This document shows positions 6,650 to 13,190 of a DNA stretch of 13,190 bases, piece by piece; within the stretch, counting starts at the first letter, position 1, and each line of letters starts with the position of its first letter. The notes beneath the pieces were generated by a model. It searched no databases. It saw only the letters and a program-made list of their open reading frames with translations, and had not been told where the DNA came from. This stretch comes from Firmicutes bacterium UBA1535. Lineage in GTDB: Bacteria > Bacillota > Clostridia > Tissierellales > Sedimentibacteraceae. The translations under genes and the position numbers were made by a program. The stretch lies in contig DCPV01000239.1 in NCBI GenBank assembly GCA_002323775.1, forward strand, positions 2,149-15,338. The letters are read 5' to 3'.

Positions 6650-8206
6650 TTATACAATTTTAGTTGTAAAGGTTTCTAAATTCCAAACATCTGTGACGAA
6701 GCTTTCATAAAAATGAGGCTCATGGCTAACAAGCAAAACAGTTCCTTTAAACTCTCTTATAGCTTTTGCAAGTTCTTCCTTAGCCTCTACGTCTAAGTGG
6801 TTAGTAGGCTCATCAAGAACTAGGAAGTTTAATTCAGACATTAATATTTTACAAAGCCTTACCTTTGCATTTTCTCCTCCGGAGAGAACTTTCATCATGC
6901 TTTCTATATTTTCTGTAGTTAGTCCGCAACGTGCAAGCTCTAAACGCACCTCACGGTTTTGAAGTGAAGGGTATACATCCCAAACCTCTTGGAGTGCAGT
7001 TTTTGTATTGTTTTTAGAGTCCTCTTGCTCAAAATATCCTGTCACAATGTTTTCACCATGGAGTACCTCTCCTGATACAGGAGGAATTATACCTAAAAAA
7101 GTCTTTAATAAGGTTGATTTACCAAGACCGTTTACTCCGCAGATAGCAATTTTTTTTCCTCTTTCTACCCAAAAATCCATAGGCTTCGTAAGAGCAGTAT
7201 CATATCCGATTACCAATTCTTTAGCTTCTATCAAGAACCTGCTTGGGGCTTTAGTCTCTTTAAATTTAAAAGTTGGTTTTGGTTTTTCTTTTGGCTTTTC
7301 AATGATTTCCATTTTTTCAAGTTTCTTAACTCTACTTTGTGCCATGCCTCTTGTTGCAACACGGGCTTTATTTCGTGCAATAAAGTCTTCCAGTTGCTCA
7401 ATTTCCTTTTGTTGTCTTTCTATATCCTTATCTAATTGCTTTTTCTTTAATTCATAAAGACGCATAAATTCGTCGTAATTTCCGACATACTTGCTTAGCT
7501 CGCAGTTTTCAACGTGGTAAATTATATTACATACATTATTTATAAATGGGACATCATGCGATATCAAAATAAAGGCATTTTCATAATTTTGCAGATACTT
7601 TGTAAGCCATTCTATATGATTTGCGTCAAGATAGTTAGTAGGCTCATCAAGAAGTAAAATAGTTGGATTTTGCAGCAAAAGCTTAGTCAAAAGAACCTTA
7701 GTACGCTGTCCACCGCTAAGCTCATCTACAAATTTATCAAGCCCTATATCTCCAAGACCTAAACCATTTGCAACCTCATCTATTTTAGAGTCAATCACAT
7801 AAAATCCGCTGCTATCTAATATAGTTTGGATTTCAGCAGTATCCTCCATCATTTTGTTGACTTCATCATCTGTAGCATCTGCCATCTTATCATACAGTTC
7901 AAGCATCTCTTTTTCTAAATTGAATAAATCATCAAATGCTAGTCTTAAATTATCTCTGATAGTAGTTCCTGCCTTCAATACAGAATGTTGATCTAAATAT
8001 CCTACAGTAACTCTGTTTGACCATTCAACCTGGCCCTCATCAGGCATAAGCTTGCCTGTTATAATATTTAAAAATGTTGATTTTCCTTCTCCGTTAGCTC
8101 CGATTAAAGCGACATGCTCACCCTTTAGTAATCTAAAAGATACATTCTCCAAAATAGCACGTGCGCCAAAGCCGTGGCTAACATTCTTTACGTTTAATAC
8201 ACTCAA
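6650..8206 (-). CDS. yfmM: ABC-F family ATPase, YfmM type (ribosome-associated)
   Basis: ABC-F proteins carry two ABC ATPase domains and no membrane part; members act on ribosomes in translation or antibiotic protection. The 518 residues match Bacillus YfmM, which this most resembles by memory. Domain 1 has Walker A GANGEGKST (36-44), LSGGQ (163-167), Walker B ILLLDEPT (183-190) and H217. A charged linker (about 245-318), rich in K, E and Q, includes ARVATRGMAQSRVKK. Domain 2 has GVNGLGKST (357-365), LSGGE (441-445), FLVLDEPT (461-468) and H495. The start codon is TTG with AAAGGA 8 nt upstream; homologs begin at the same place. It lies 73 bp after pncB, separated by a hairpin. No clear promoter of its own was found. 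An antibiotic-resistance role is not supported. Confidence 0.93.
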   Translation of the reverse strand: MSVLNVKNVSHGFGARAILENVSFRLLKGEHVALIGANGEGKSTFLNIITGKLMPDEGQVEWSNRVTVGYLDQHSVLKAGTTIRDNLRLAFDDLFNLEKEMLELYDKMADATDDEVNKMMEDTAEIQTILDSSGFYVIDSKIDEVANGLGLGDIGLDKFVDELSGGQRTKVLLTKLLLQNPTILLLDEPTNYLDANHIEWLTKYLQNYENAFILISHDVPFINNVCNIIYHVENCELSKYVGNYDEFMRLYELKKKQLDKDIERQQKEIEQLEDFIARNKARVATRGMAQSRVKKLEKMEIIEKPKEKPKPTFKFKETKAPSRFLIEAKELVIGYDTALTKPMDFWVERGKKIAICGVNGLGKSTLLKTFLGIIPPVSGEVLHGENIVTGYFEQEDSKNNTKTALQEVWDVYPSLQNREVRLELARCGLTTENIESMMKVLSGGENAKVRLCKILMSELNFLVLDEPTNHLDVEAKEELAKAIREFKGTVLLVSHEPHFYESFVTDVWNLETFTTKIV

Positions 8207-8246
8207 AATTTAATTCCTTTCAGTTATTTATTAATTTTTATAATTT

Positions 8247-8270
8247 AAAGCCTCATTTTGCAGAGGCTTT
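8247..8270 (-). terminator. Terminator-like hairpin between pncB and yfmM
   Basis: A perfect 8-bp stem, AAAGCCTC (8247-8254) with GAGGCTTT (8263-8270), encloses an 8-nt loop. It starts 10 nt after the pncB stop on the minus strand. The 3' side continues AAATTATAAAAA, without a T-run, so it may be a leaky terminator or an RNA-processing hairpin that lowers yfmM expression rather than a full stop. Confidence 0.45.
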
Positions 8271-8279
8271 TCAAATACC

Positions 8280-9731
8280 TTATTTCATACTGTGTTTTTC
8301 TATTAATTCATTTTTACAATCCCACAAATCTTGCGATAAGTCCACATAATACTGGTGAGGGTTCGTAAATCTTTTAACTTCTTTCCATAGTGTAGCCAAT
8401 TCTTCAGCGCAATATTTCTTTATTTCCTCTAAGCTTGGAAGCTGATAGACGCATTTTCCTTCTATAAACACAGGTACTTGAAGCTTTCTGGCTCTAAAAT
8501 CTGTAAGTTTCTTTCTTTTCCATGAATGAACAGGGTCAAATATTGTATATGGCTTTGTATCATCAATCTCCTCATCGTTTAAAGTTAAAACATCAGCTAT
8601 AGCCATATTGTTAGATTTATCATACAATCTCCATAGCTGTTTAAAGCAAGGATTTGTTACCTTTTCTGCATTTTCTGATATCTTAATCCTTGGGACAGGA
8701 ACTCCATTCTCATTTACCGCCACCAGTTTGTAAACACCACCAAAAACAGGCTCTGATTTAGCCGTTACGAGTCTTTCGCCAACTCCAAACGAATCAATTT
8801 CAGCTCCTTGGTTGAGAAGGTCTGTTATGATATATTCATCTAAGCTATTTGAAACAGTTATTTTACAGTCCACAAGACCTGCTTCATCTAATTTTTGACG
8901 GCATTTTGTTGACAGATACGCCATGTCTCCACTATCAAGCCTTATACCCTTTAATCTTTTGCCCATTGGCTCCAAGATTTCTTTTGATACCTTGATTGCG
9001 TTAGGAATACCGCTTTTTAATACATTGTAAGTATCAACCAATAAAACACATTCATCAGGGTATGTGCGAGCATAAGTCTCAAATGCTTTATATTCATCTC
9101 CAAAAAGCTGTACCCACGAGTGCGCCATTGTTCCTACTGCCGGCACTCCAAAAATCTCATCTGCAATAGTTGTTGCAGTGCCACAAGCTCCCCCAATATA
9201 GGCTGCTCTAGCTCCGTATATAGCTCCGTCATATCCTTGACATCTCCTAGCTCCAAACTCTAATACAGCCCTTCCTTTTGCGGCTCTTACTATTCTATTT
9301 GCCTTAGTGGCAATCAAGCTTTGATGATTTATTGTAACAAGTATCATTGTTTCTAAAAGCTGTGCCTCTATAGCCTTTGCTTTTACAGTAAGTATAGGCT
9401 CGTTAGGAAAAACCGGAGTCCCCTCTGGGACAGCATAAATATCTCCTGAAAACCTAAAATTCAAAAGATATCGTAAGAAACCCTCAGAAAAAATATTTTT
9501 AGACCTTAAAAAATCAATATTTTCTCTTGTAAATCTCAAATTTGTTATATAATCAACTATTTGTTCTAGTCCTGCTGCTATAGCAAAACCACCGCCATCT
9601 GGATTTTTTCTATAAAACATATCAAAGTAAACGATAGTGTCACTTATACCTTCCTTAAAGTATCCATTTGACATTGTTAATTCATAGAAATCCATTAACA
9701 TAGAAAGATTTCTCAAATCAATGGTGTGCAT
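8280..9731 (-). CDS. pncB: Nicotinate phosphoribosyltransferase
   Basis: This enzyme makes nicotinate mononucleotide from nicotinate and PRPP with ATP, the first step of the Preiss-Handler NAD salvage route, in the cytoplasm. The 483 residues fit the Gram-positive form of the family. Visible hallmarks are LMDFYELTMSNGYF (12-25), FEMF-type strand YFDMFYRKNP (35-44), EFGARRCQG (158-166), the catalytic-histidine loop GTMAHSWVQ with H204, VDTYNVLKSG (232-241), and the phosphate-binding GIRLDSGD (262-269), followed by a C-terminal domain. GAGGAG precedes the ATG at 9731. The gene has a strong promoter and a leader of about 170 nt. No other NAD gene is in the window, so nicotinate is presumably imported or released elsewhere. 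Confidence 0.96.
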   Translation of the reverse strand: MHTIDLRNLSMLMDFYELTMSNGYFKEGISDTIVYFDMFYRKNPDGGGFAIAAGLEQIVDYITNLRFTRENIDFLRSKNIFSEGFLRYLLNFRFSGDIYAVPEGTPVFPNEPILTVKAKAIEAQLLETMILVTINHQSLIATKANRIVRAAKGRAVLEFGARRCQGYDGAIYGARAAYIGGACGTATTIADEIFGVPAVGTMAHSWVQLFGDEYKAFETYARTYPDECVLLVDTYNVLKSGIPNAIKVSKEILEPMGKRLKGIRLDSGDMAYLSTKCRQKLDEAGLVDCKITVSNSLDEYIITDLLNQGAEIDSFGVGERLVTAKSEPVFGGVYKLVAVNENGVPVPRIKISENAEKVTNPCFKQLWRLYDKSNNMAIADVLTLNDEEIDDTKPYTIFDPVHSWKRKKLTDFRARKLQVPVFIEGKCVYQLPSLEEIKKYCAEELATLWKEVKRFTNPHQYYVDLSQDLWDCKNELIEKHSMK

Positions 9732-9902
9732 ATATTTCTCCTCACATTTTGTCTTATTTATTCCCTTGCACCAACTTTACAAGAGTGTTAGGTCTTTCCC
9801 AAAAAGAAAAACTAAGAATTTGTGTAATGGGCAAAGTTTGCTAATGGCAAACTCAGTTTTTATTATTTTGTTTTTCATAGTTTATTTCAACCTTTACCAT
9901 TA
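9732..9902 (-). promoter_or_regulatory. Long 5' leader of pncB with hairpin and direct repeat
   Basis: From the predicted start near 9902 to the pncB ATG there are about 170 nt. Read on the minus strand, it contains a 7-bp hairpin AGTTTGC-CATTA-GCAAACT (9853-9835) and an imperfect direct repeat TTTGCCATTA / TTTGCCCATTA (9851-9842 and 9835-9825). A G-rich patch, GTTGGTGCAAGGG, follows near 9775-9763. It matches no riboswitch class that I recognise. I could not confirm or exclude a binding site for the niacin repressor NiaR. Confidence 0.4.
9777..9878 (-). CDS. Possible 33-residue leader ORF upstream of pncB
   Basis: A frame of 33 codons plus TAA lies wholly within the pncB leader and ends 45 nt before the pncB ATG. 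The peptide begins MKNKIIKTEFAISKLC, has a hydrophobic stretch FLVFLF, and ends DLTLL. AAAGG stands 12 nt before its ATG, which is further than usual. The hairpin and direct repeat of the leader lie inside it. It could be a regulatory upstream ORF, but a frame of this size is easily produced by chance and I do not recognise the peptide. Confidence 0.2.
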   Translation of the reverse strand: MKNKIIKTEFAISKLCPLHKFLVFLFGKDLTLL

Positions 9903-9908
9903 ATAAGG

Positions 9909-9937
9909 ATTATACACCAAAAATTAATTCTTTTCAA
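9909..9937 (-). promoter_or_regulatory. Sigma-A promoter of pncB
   Basis: On the minus strand TTGAAA (9937-9932) and a perfect TATAAT (9914-9909) are separated by exactly 17 bp. Transcription would start around 9902, leaving a long leader. Confidence 0.7.
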
Positions 9938-9950
9938 CAAATAAAATATA

Positions 9951-9979
9951 TTGATTTTTTTGTTATAAACAATTAGAAT
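9951..9979 (+). promoter_or_regulatory. Sigma-A promoter of relQ and the plus-strand genes
   Basis: TTGATT (9951-9956) and TAGAAT (9974-9979, five of six matches) are separated by 17 bp. The predicted start near 9986 lies about 33 bp before the preferred GTG. Its -35 is only 13 bp from the -35 of the divergent pncB promoter. Confidence 0.6.
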
Positions 9980-10018
9980 TAATATGTTAAGAGTTTATTT
10001 AAAAGGATGTTGATTAAT

Positions 10019-10807
10019 GTGATAAATAATTGGGATAAGTTTTTACTTCCATACACACAAGCTGTGGAAGAACTAAAGATAAAATTTAAAAGTTTAAGAA
10101 AATCCTACAAGGGCTTAGAGGAATATTCGCCTATAGAGTTTGTAACTGGTAGAGTTAAAAAGATATCTAGTATAATTGAAAAGCTTGACAGACGTGAGAT
10201 GCCTATAGACAAAGCGGCAGAGCTTGAAGATATAGCAGGTATAAGGATAATGTGTCAGCTTGTTGATGATATATCAACAGTTGTGGAATTAATAACAAGT
10301 AGAAACGGCAAGGACCTCGAAATAGTTGAAGAACGTGATTATACTAAAAATACAAAGGATAGTGGTTACAGAAGTTATCATATTATAATTAAATATTGGG
10401 TTTATAGTTCAGTTGGGGAGAATGAAATACTAGCAGAGATACAAATAAGAACCTTGGCTATGAATTTTTGGGCAACTATTGAACATTCAATAAATTATAA
10501 ATTTGATAAAAATATTCCTGAAAACATAGTACAAAGATTGAAAAGTGCTGCTGAAGCTGCCTTTCACCTAGATATGGAGATGTCTCAAATAAAAGATGAG
10601 ATAATAGATTCTCAAAAGTTATTTATGGCAGAATCCGCTCTCACAGAGAAGATATTATATAAAATACATACCTTATACTTAAACAGCAATTATAAAAATG
10701 TTGATTTATTGAGAAAAGATTTTTATAATGCTAAGAGAAATGGAAGTATTGAGGATTTGAAAAAATTAAATGACAGGATTGACCTATTGTTGGAGGAATT
10801 AAGCTAA
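10019..10807 (+). CDS. relQ: Small alarmone synthetase, RelQ/YjbM (SasB) type GTP pyrophosphokinase
   Basis: This cytoplasmic enzyme transfers pyrophosphate from ATP to GTP or GDP to make (p)ppGpp. It has only a synthetase domain and no HD hydrolase. Motifs, numbered from the GTG start, are SPIEFVTGRVK (37-47), LEDIAGIRIMCQ with D71, DSGYRSYH (114-121), and AEIQIRTLAMNFWATIEH with catalytic E140. The match to Bacillus YjbM is close throughout this part. The protein has about 262 residues, roughly 50 more than YjbM, as a charged helical C-terminal tail. An ATG at 10007 is in frame, but its AAAAGG is directly adjacent, leaving no spacing. The GTG at 10019 has AGGA 11 nt upstream and fits the YjbM N-terminus better. 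No terminator separates it from the next gene, 48 bp on. Confidence 0.93.
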   Translation: MINNWDKFLLPYTQAVEELKIKFKSLRKSYKGLEEYSPIEFVTGRVKKISSIIEKLDRREMPIDKAAELEDIAGIRIMCQLVDDISTVVELITSRNGKDLEIVEERDYTKNTKDSGYRSYHIIIKYWVYSSVGENEILAEIQIRTLAMNFWATIEHSINYKFDKNIPENIVQRLKSAAEAAFHLDMEMSQIKDEIIDSQKLFMAESALTEKILYKIHTLYLNSNYKNVDLLRKDFYNAKRNGSIEDLKKLNDRIDLLLEELS

Positions 10808-10855
10808 AAGCCTGATTTTAGTTTTAAGTAGAGTTAGTGAAAGGACATGATCTAA

Positions 10856-11866
10856 ATGCAGAATAAATACAAAATAGATTATAAGGCAGATATGAAAATG
10901 ACAAAAAAGAGAAAATTAAGACTAAGAGCTTTATTTATTGCTTTAAGTATAGTTTTCTTGGCGATTATAATATATTTTTTATTAAGGTATATTAATTTCC
11001 AAGAATTAGGAAAGGATATAGAAGCAGTTGATAATAAAAATGATATAACAGAAGAAAATAAAGATACAGATATTAGCAAAGATACAGATAATCCGGATAA
11101 AGATGATAAGTCCGGTAAACCTGATATCAACAAACCAGAGATAAATATTGTTATCGATAGTAAATATATAATTAATTTTGCCAATGAGATAGCTGCTGAT
11201 GTTAAAGCTACTGGGATAGAGGAACTTGAATTTCCTGAGATGCTAAGATATGTTTATGGTGAGAAAGTACCTGAAAGCAAGGCTGTTTCAAATGATTATT
11301 TTGATGATGCAGTATTCATAGGAAATTCTCAAATGGAGGGAGTTTCAATTTACAGTTCAATGAAAAATGCCGCTGTATTAGCGGGTAAGGGAATTATGGT
11401 TGATACTATTTTTACAAAAGAGGTTATAAAAACAAAGGATAGCAATAGAATAACTATAATATCTGCACTTGGGCTTAAAAAATTTGGTAAAATTTATATT
11501 ATGCTGGGGGCTAATGAGCTTGGTTGGGTATCTGATACTGAATTCATCAAGCAATATGGCAAGGTAATAGATAAATTAAAGGAATTGCAGCCAGATGCAA
11601 AAATATATGTAAATGCTATAATACCGGTTTCAAAAGCAAAGTCAAACAGCGATAAAATATATAATAATAAAAATATTGAGAGATTTAATAAACTCATAAT
11701 TAACATGACTAAAGAAAAAGAAGTTTACTATGTGGATTCAAAAGAAGCCTTGGCAGATGAGGAAGGAAATCTACCGGCAAATTCTACAACAGATGGAGTT
11801 CACTTTAACTCCATATATTATGAAAAATGGTTTGACTATTTGAAAACACATACTATAAAAAGTTAA
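10856..11866 (+). CDS. Membrane-anchored SGNH/GDSL-type hydrolase
   Basis: This is probably an extracellular esterase or acylhydrolase tethered to the membrane; the substrate is unknown, with cell-wall acyl groups a guess. The 336-residue protein has a basic N-terminus (residues 1-24), one membrane helix (about 25-43), a hydrophilic D/K/N-rich linker (about 52-95) and an SGNH fold. The SGNH blocks are FIGNSQMEG with the nucleophile S158, IMLGANELGW with N220, and DGVHF with D313 and H316. Block I reads GNS rather than the common GDS. GAAAGGA stands 10 nt before the ATG. It is 26 bp ahead of a DUF4358-type lipoprotein, a pairing I recall from other clostridia, which suggests a joint envelope function. 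Confidence 0.78.
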   Translation: MQNKYKIDYKADMKMTKKRKLRLRALFIALSIVFLAIIIYFLLRYINFQELGKDIEAVDNKNDITEENKDTDISKDTDNPDKDDKSGKPDINKPEINIVIDSKYIINFANEIAADVKATGIEELEFPEMLRYVYGEKVPESKAVSNDYFDDAVFIGNSQMEGVSIYSSMKNAAVLAGKGIMVDTIFTKEVIKTKDSNRITIISALGLKKFGKIYIMLGANELGWVSDTEFIKQYGKVIDKLKELQPDAKIYVNAIIPVSKAKSNSDKIYNNKNIERFNKLIINMTKEKEVYYVDSKEALADEEGNLPANSTTDGVHFNSIYYEKWFDYLKTHTIKS

Positions 11867-11892
11867 AAATCAAAATAAAAGGATGGATAAAA

Positions 11893-12375
11893 ATGAAAAA
11901 AGCAATTTTAAACATAACATTGGTACTGATGTTAATACTAAGTTTAACAGCTTGCAATCAAAAAAAAGAGGTAGCTATAGATATAGAGTCCTTAGCAACA
12001 GAAGCAACAGCTGGAGCGGAGTTTAGAGAAGCAATGCAGGAGCTAAATGATGACACAATTATTAATATATATTCAAGCTTAAATTTAAGTGATGTAGAAA
12101 AATATAAAGTATTTGTGAACTCAACAGGTGGTAAAGCAGATGAGCTTGCGATTTTTGAAGCAAAGAGTGTAGAAAAGGCTGAGGAAGTTTATAAAGCAGT
12201 TAATGAAAGAGTAGCGGACCTTAGATTTGCATTTGATGGATATGTTCCGGAGGAGTTAAAGCATATAGATAATGCAGTAATTAAAAAAGAAGGTAAGTAC
12301 GTAATGCTTGTAATAAGCCCAAAATATGAAAATGTAGATAGTATATTTACTAAGCACATAAAAGGTGGAAAATAA
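11893..12375 (+). CDS. DUF4358-type lipoprotein of unknown function
   Basis: This is a predicted exported lipoprotein: a signal peptide with lipobox LTAC (lipidated C21) is followed by a small domain of about 140 residues. The domain has the pattern I associate with DUF4358: GKADELAIFEAKSVEKAEEVYKAVNERV, then a Y-P-E stretch (GYVPEELKHIDNAVIKKEG) and a beta-strand KYVMLVISP. The assignment is from memory of the pattern and its function is unknown. The ATG lies 26 bp after the SGNH hydrolase gene with AAAGGA 9-10 nt upstream, so the two are likely co-transcribed. A hairpin follows the stop. Confidence 0.75.
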   Translation: MKKAILNITLVLMLILSLTACNQKKEVAIDIESLATEATAGAEFREAMQELNDDTIINIYSSLNLSDVEKYKVFVNSTGGKADELAIFEAKSVEKAEEVYKAVNERVADLRFAFDGYVPEELKHIDNAVIKKEGKYVMLVISPKYENVDSIFTKHIKGGK

Positions 12376-12378
12376 TAA

Positions 12379-12407
12379 TAAGTGTTCTCACATGATGAGG
12401 ACACTTA
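12379..12407 (+). terminator. Probable terminator after the DUF4358 lipoprotein gene
   Basis: AAGTGTTCTC (12380-12389) pairs with GAGGACACTT (12397-12406) with one G-U pair and a 7-nt loop; an outer T-A pair adds to the stem. It begins 4 nt after the stop codon. The downstream AAATTTTATT contains only a short T-run, so some read-through into the methyltransferase gene is possible. Confidence 0.55.
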
Positions 12408-12443
12408 AAATTTTATTATAAAATTAGAGGGTAGTGAATACAT

Positions 12444-13190
12444 ATGTTCATAGAATTATCATTAGAGGAAAAAGAAAAATTTATAAAGGATAAGTATCAT
12501 GGAAAGTGGAGACTTTCTGGCAAAACAGCGGCAGTTATTAAAAAAATAGATTCAATTGTAAATAACACAAAATCAAACCCTGAAAAGCTTGTAGCTGTGG
12601 AGGGTATCTGGGCAGCAAATCAGTTGCTTAAATATAATATTGAAATTAAGGCTTTAATTCTTGATTTGGATTCAATAAAAAGTCAAGACGCATATAAAAT
12701 AATGATTGATTTATCTGATATAGCTGAAGAAATACACATGGTATCAAGCTCAACCTATAAAAAAATCGCTGAAATCGGAACATCGGCAGGTATATATGTA
12801 TTAGCAAAATTTCCTCAGAAAAATTTGCTTGATTTAAGTCCTGATAAGCATCAAGTCATAGCTGTTTTAGATGGCTTAGAAATACCTGGCAACATAGGAA
12901 CTATAATAAGGTCCTGCGATGGTACAAATACTGATGCAGTCATAATTTGCAACAGAAAAACAAGAATTACTCATCCGAAGATACTTAGAAGCAGTCAAGG
13001 CTCTTGCTTTAAAATACCTATAGTTGAGGAGAGTTCTGAAACAACCATAGACTGGTTAAAAAAGAATGGTTATAGAATAATCTTAACAGATACAGATGCT
13101 AAAAAGTTTTATTATGAAGAAAATTATGAGGGCAAGCTCGCTATAGTAATGGGAAGTGAACGATACGGTATATCAAAGGAGTGGTATGAG
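12444..13190 (+). CDS. SpoU/TrmH-family RNA 2'-O-methyltransferase (3' end cut by window edge)
   Basis: SpoU/TrmH proteins use S-adenosylmethionine to methylate ribose 2'-OH groups in rRNA or tRNA through a C-terminal knot fold. The 249 visible codons hold an N-terminal substrate-binding region (about 1-130), then motif 1, VLDGLEIPGNIGTIIRSCDG, with N150 and R156, and motif 2, IVMGSERYGISKEW, with E239. Motif 3, which closes the knot, should lie just beyond the edge. The frame has a TGA three codons before the ATG, so the start is fixed; GAGGG is 12 nt upstream, slightly far. The target RNA cannot be told from the sequence. The gene lies 68 bp after the lipoprotein gene, past a hairpin, and may be transcribed partly by read-through. 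Confidence 0.9.
   Translation, partial: MFIELSLEEKEKFIKDKYHGKWRLSGKTAAVIKKIDSIVNNTKSNPEKLVAVEGIWAANQLLKYNIEIKALILDLDSIKSQDAYKIMIDLSDIAEEIHMVSSSTYKKIAEIGTSAGIYVLAKFPQKNLLDLSPDKHQVIAVLDGLEIPGNIGTIIRSCDGTNTDAVIICNRKTRITHPKILRSSQGSCFKIPIVEESSETTIDWLKKNGYRIILTDTDAKKFYYEENYEGKLAIVMGSERYGISKEWYE

Noticed and set aside
7008..7457. 149-residue plus-strand frame
   Set aside because: It is antisense to the well-conserved second half of the ABC-F gene and has composition typical of a shadow frame.
6650..8206. Antibiotic-resistance ABC-F (such as Vga or Lsa)
   Set aside because: Length, linker and motif context fit the YfmM housekeeping-type branch; nothing indicates a resistance determinant.
9835..9866. 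Plus-strand terminator (hairpin followed by CAGTTTTTATT)
   Set aside because: No plus-strand gene lies upstream to be terminated; the hairpin belongs more plausibly to the pncB leader.
9721..9903. 60-residue plus-strand frame
   Set aside because: It starts inside pncB on the opposite strand, crosses the pncB leader, has no ribosome binding site and looks like no known protein.
10879..11184. 101-residue minus-strand frame rich in Ser, Leu and Ile
   Set aside because: It is antisense to the hydrophobic helix and D/K-rich linker of the SGNH gene; its low-complexity sequence simply mirrors that linker.

Overview
The window reads as chromosome from an AT-rich, low-GC Gram-positive anaerobe of the class Clostridia, possibly near Peptostreptococcaceae or Tissierellia. 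That placement is inferred from AT-rich codon use, strong AGGAGG-type ribosome binding sites, lipoproteins with lipoboxes, the anaerobic cobaltochelatase CbiK, and closest remembered relatives in Bacillus and Staphylococcus. I see no mobile element, CRISPR array, tRNA or rRNA.

Positions 1-4930 (minus strand) hold one tightly packed operon. It begins with a promoter whose start point is covered by two copies of a palindromic operator. The genes follow in this order: an IsdE-like heme-binding lipoprotein, a FecCD-type permease, an ABC ATPase, the cobaltochelatase CbiK, then the cobalt ECF transporter genes cbiM, cbiN and cbiQ, with cbiQ cut by the window edge. Several genes overlap, so translation is probably coupled. 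The unit joins uptake of a finished metallo-tetrapyrrole (probably heme) with cobalt uptake and cobalt insertion for cobalamin synthesis, under one apparent metal- or heme-type operator.

Positions 4931-5295 are AT-rich non-coding DNA with a loose inverted repeat and a probable terminator. Positions 5296-9731 (minus strand) carry three housekeeping genes: an M29 aminopeptidase (AmpS), an ABC-F ATPase (YfmM type, TTG start), and nicotinate phosphoribosyltransferase (PncB). PncB has a leader of about 170 nt containing a hairpin, an imperfect direct repeat and a possible 33-residue upstream ORF.

Positions 9909-9979 hold two good sigma-A promoters back to back, one for pncB (minus) and one for the plus-strand genes. 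The plus-strand run is a small alarmone synthetase (RelQ/YjbM type), a membrane-anchored SGNH hydrolase, a DUF4358-type lipoprotein and, after a hairpin, a SpoU/TrmH-family RNA methyltransferase that runs off the right edge.

Most genes are familiar families. The points most worth following up are the double operator on the heme-plus-cobalt operon, the grouping itself, and the long structured leader of pncB.
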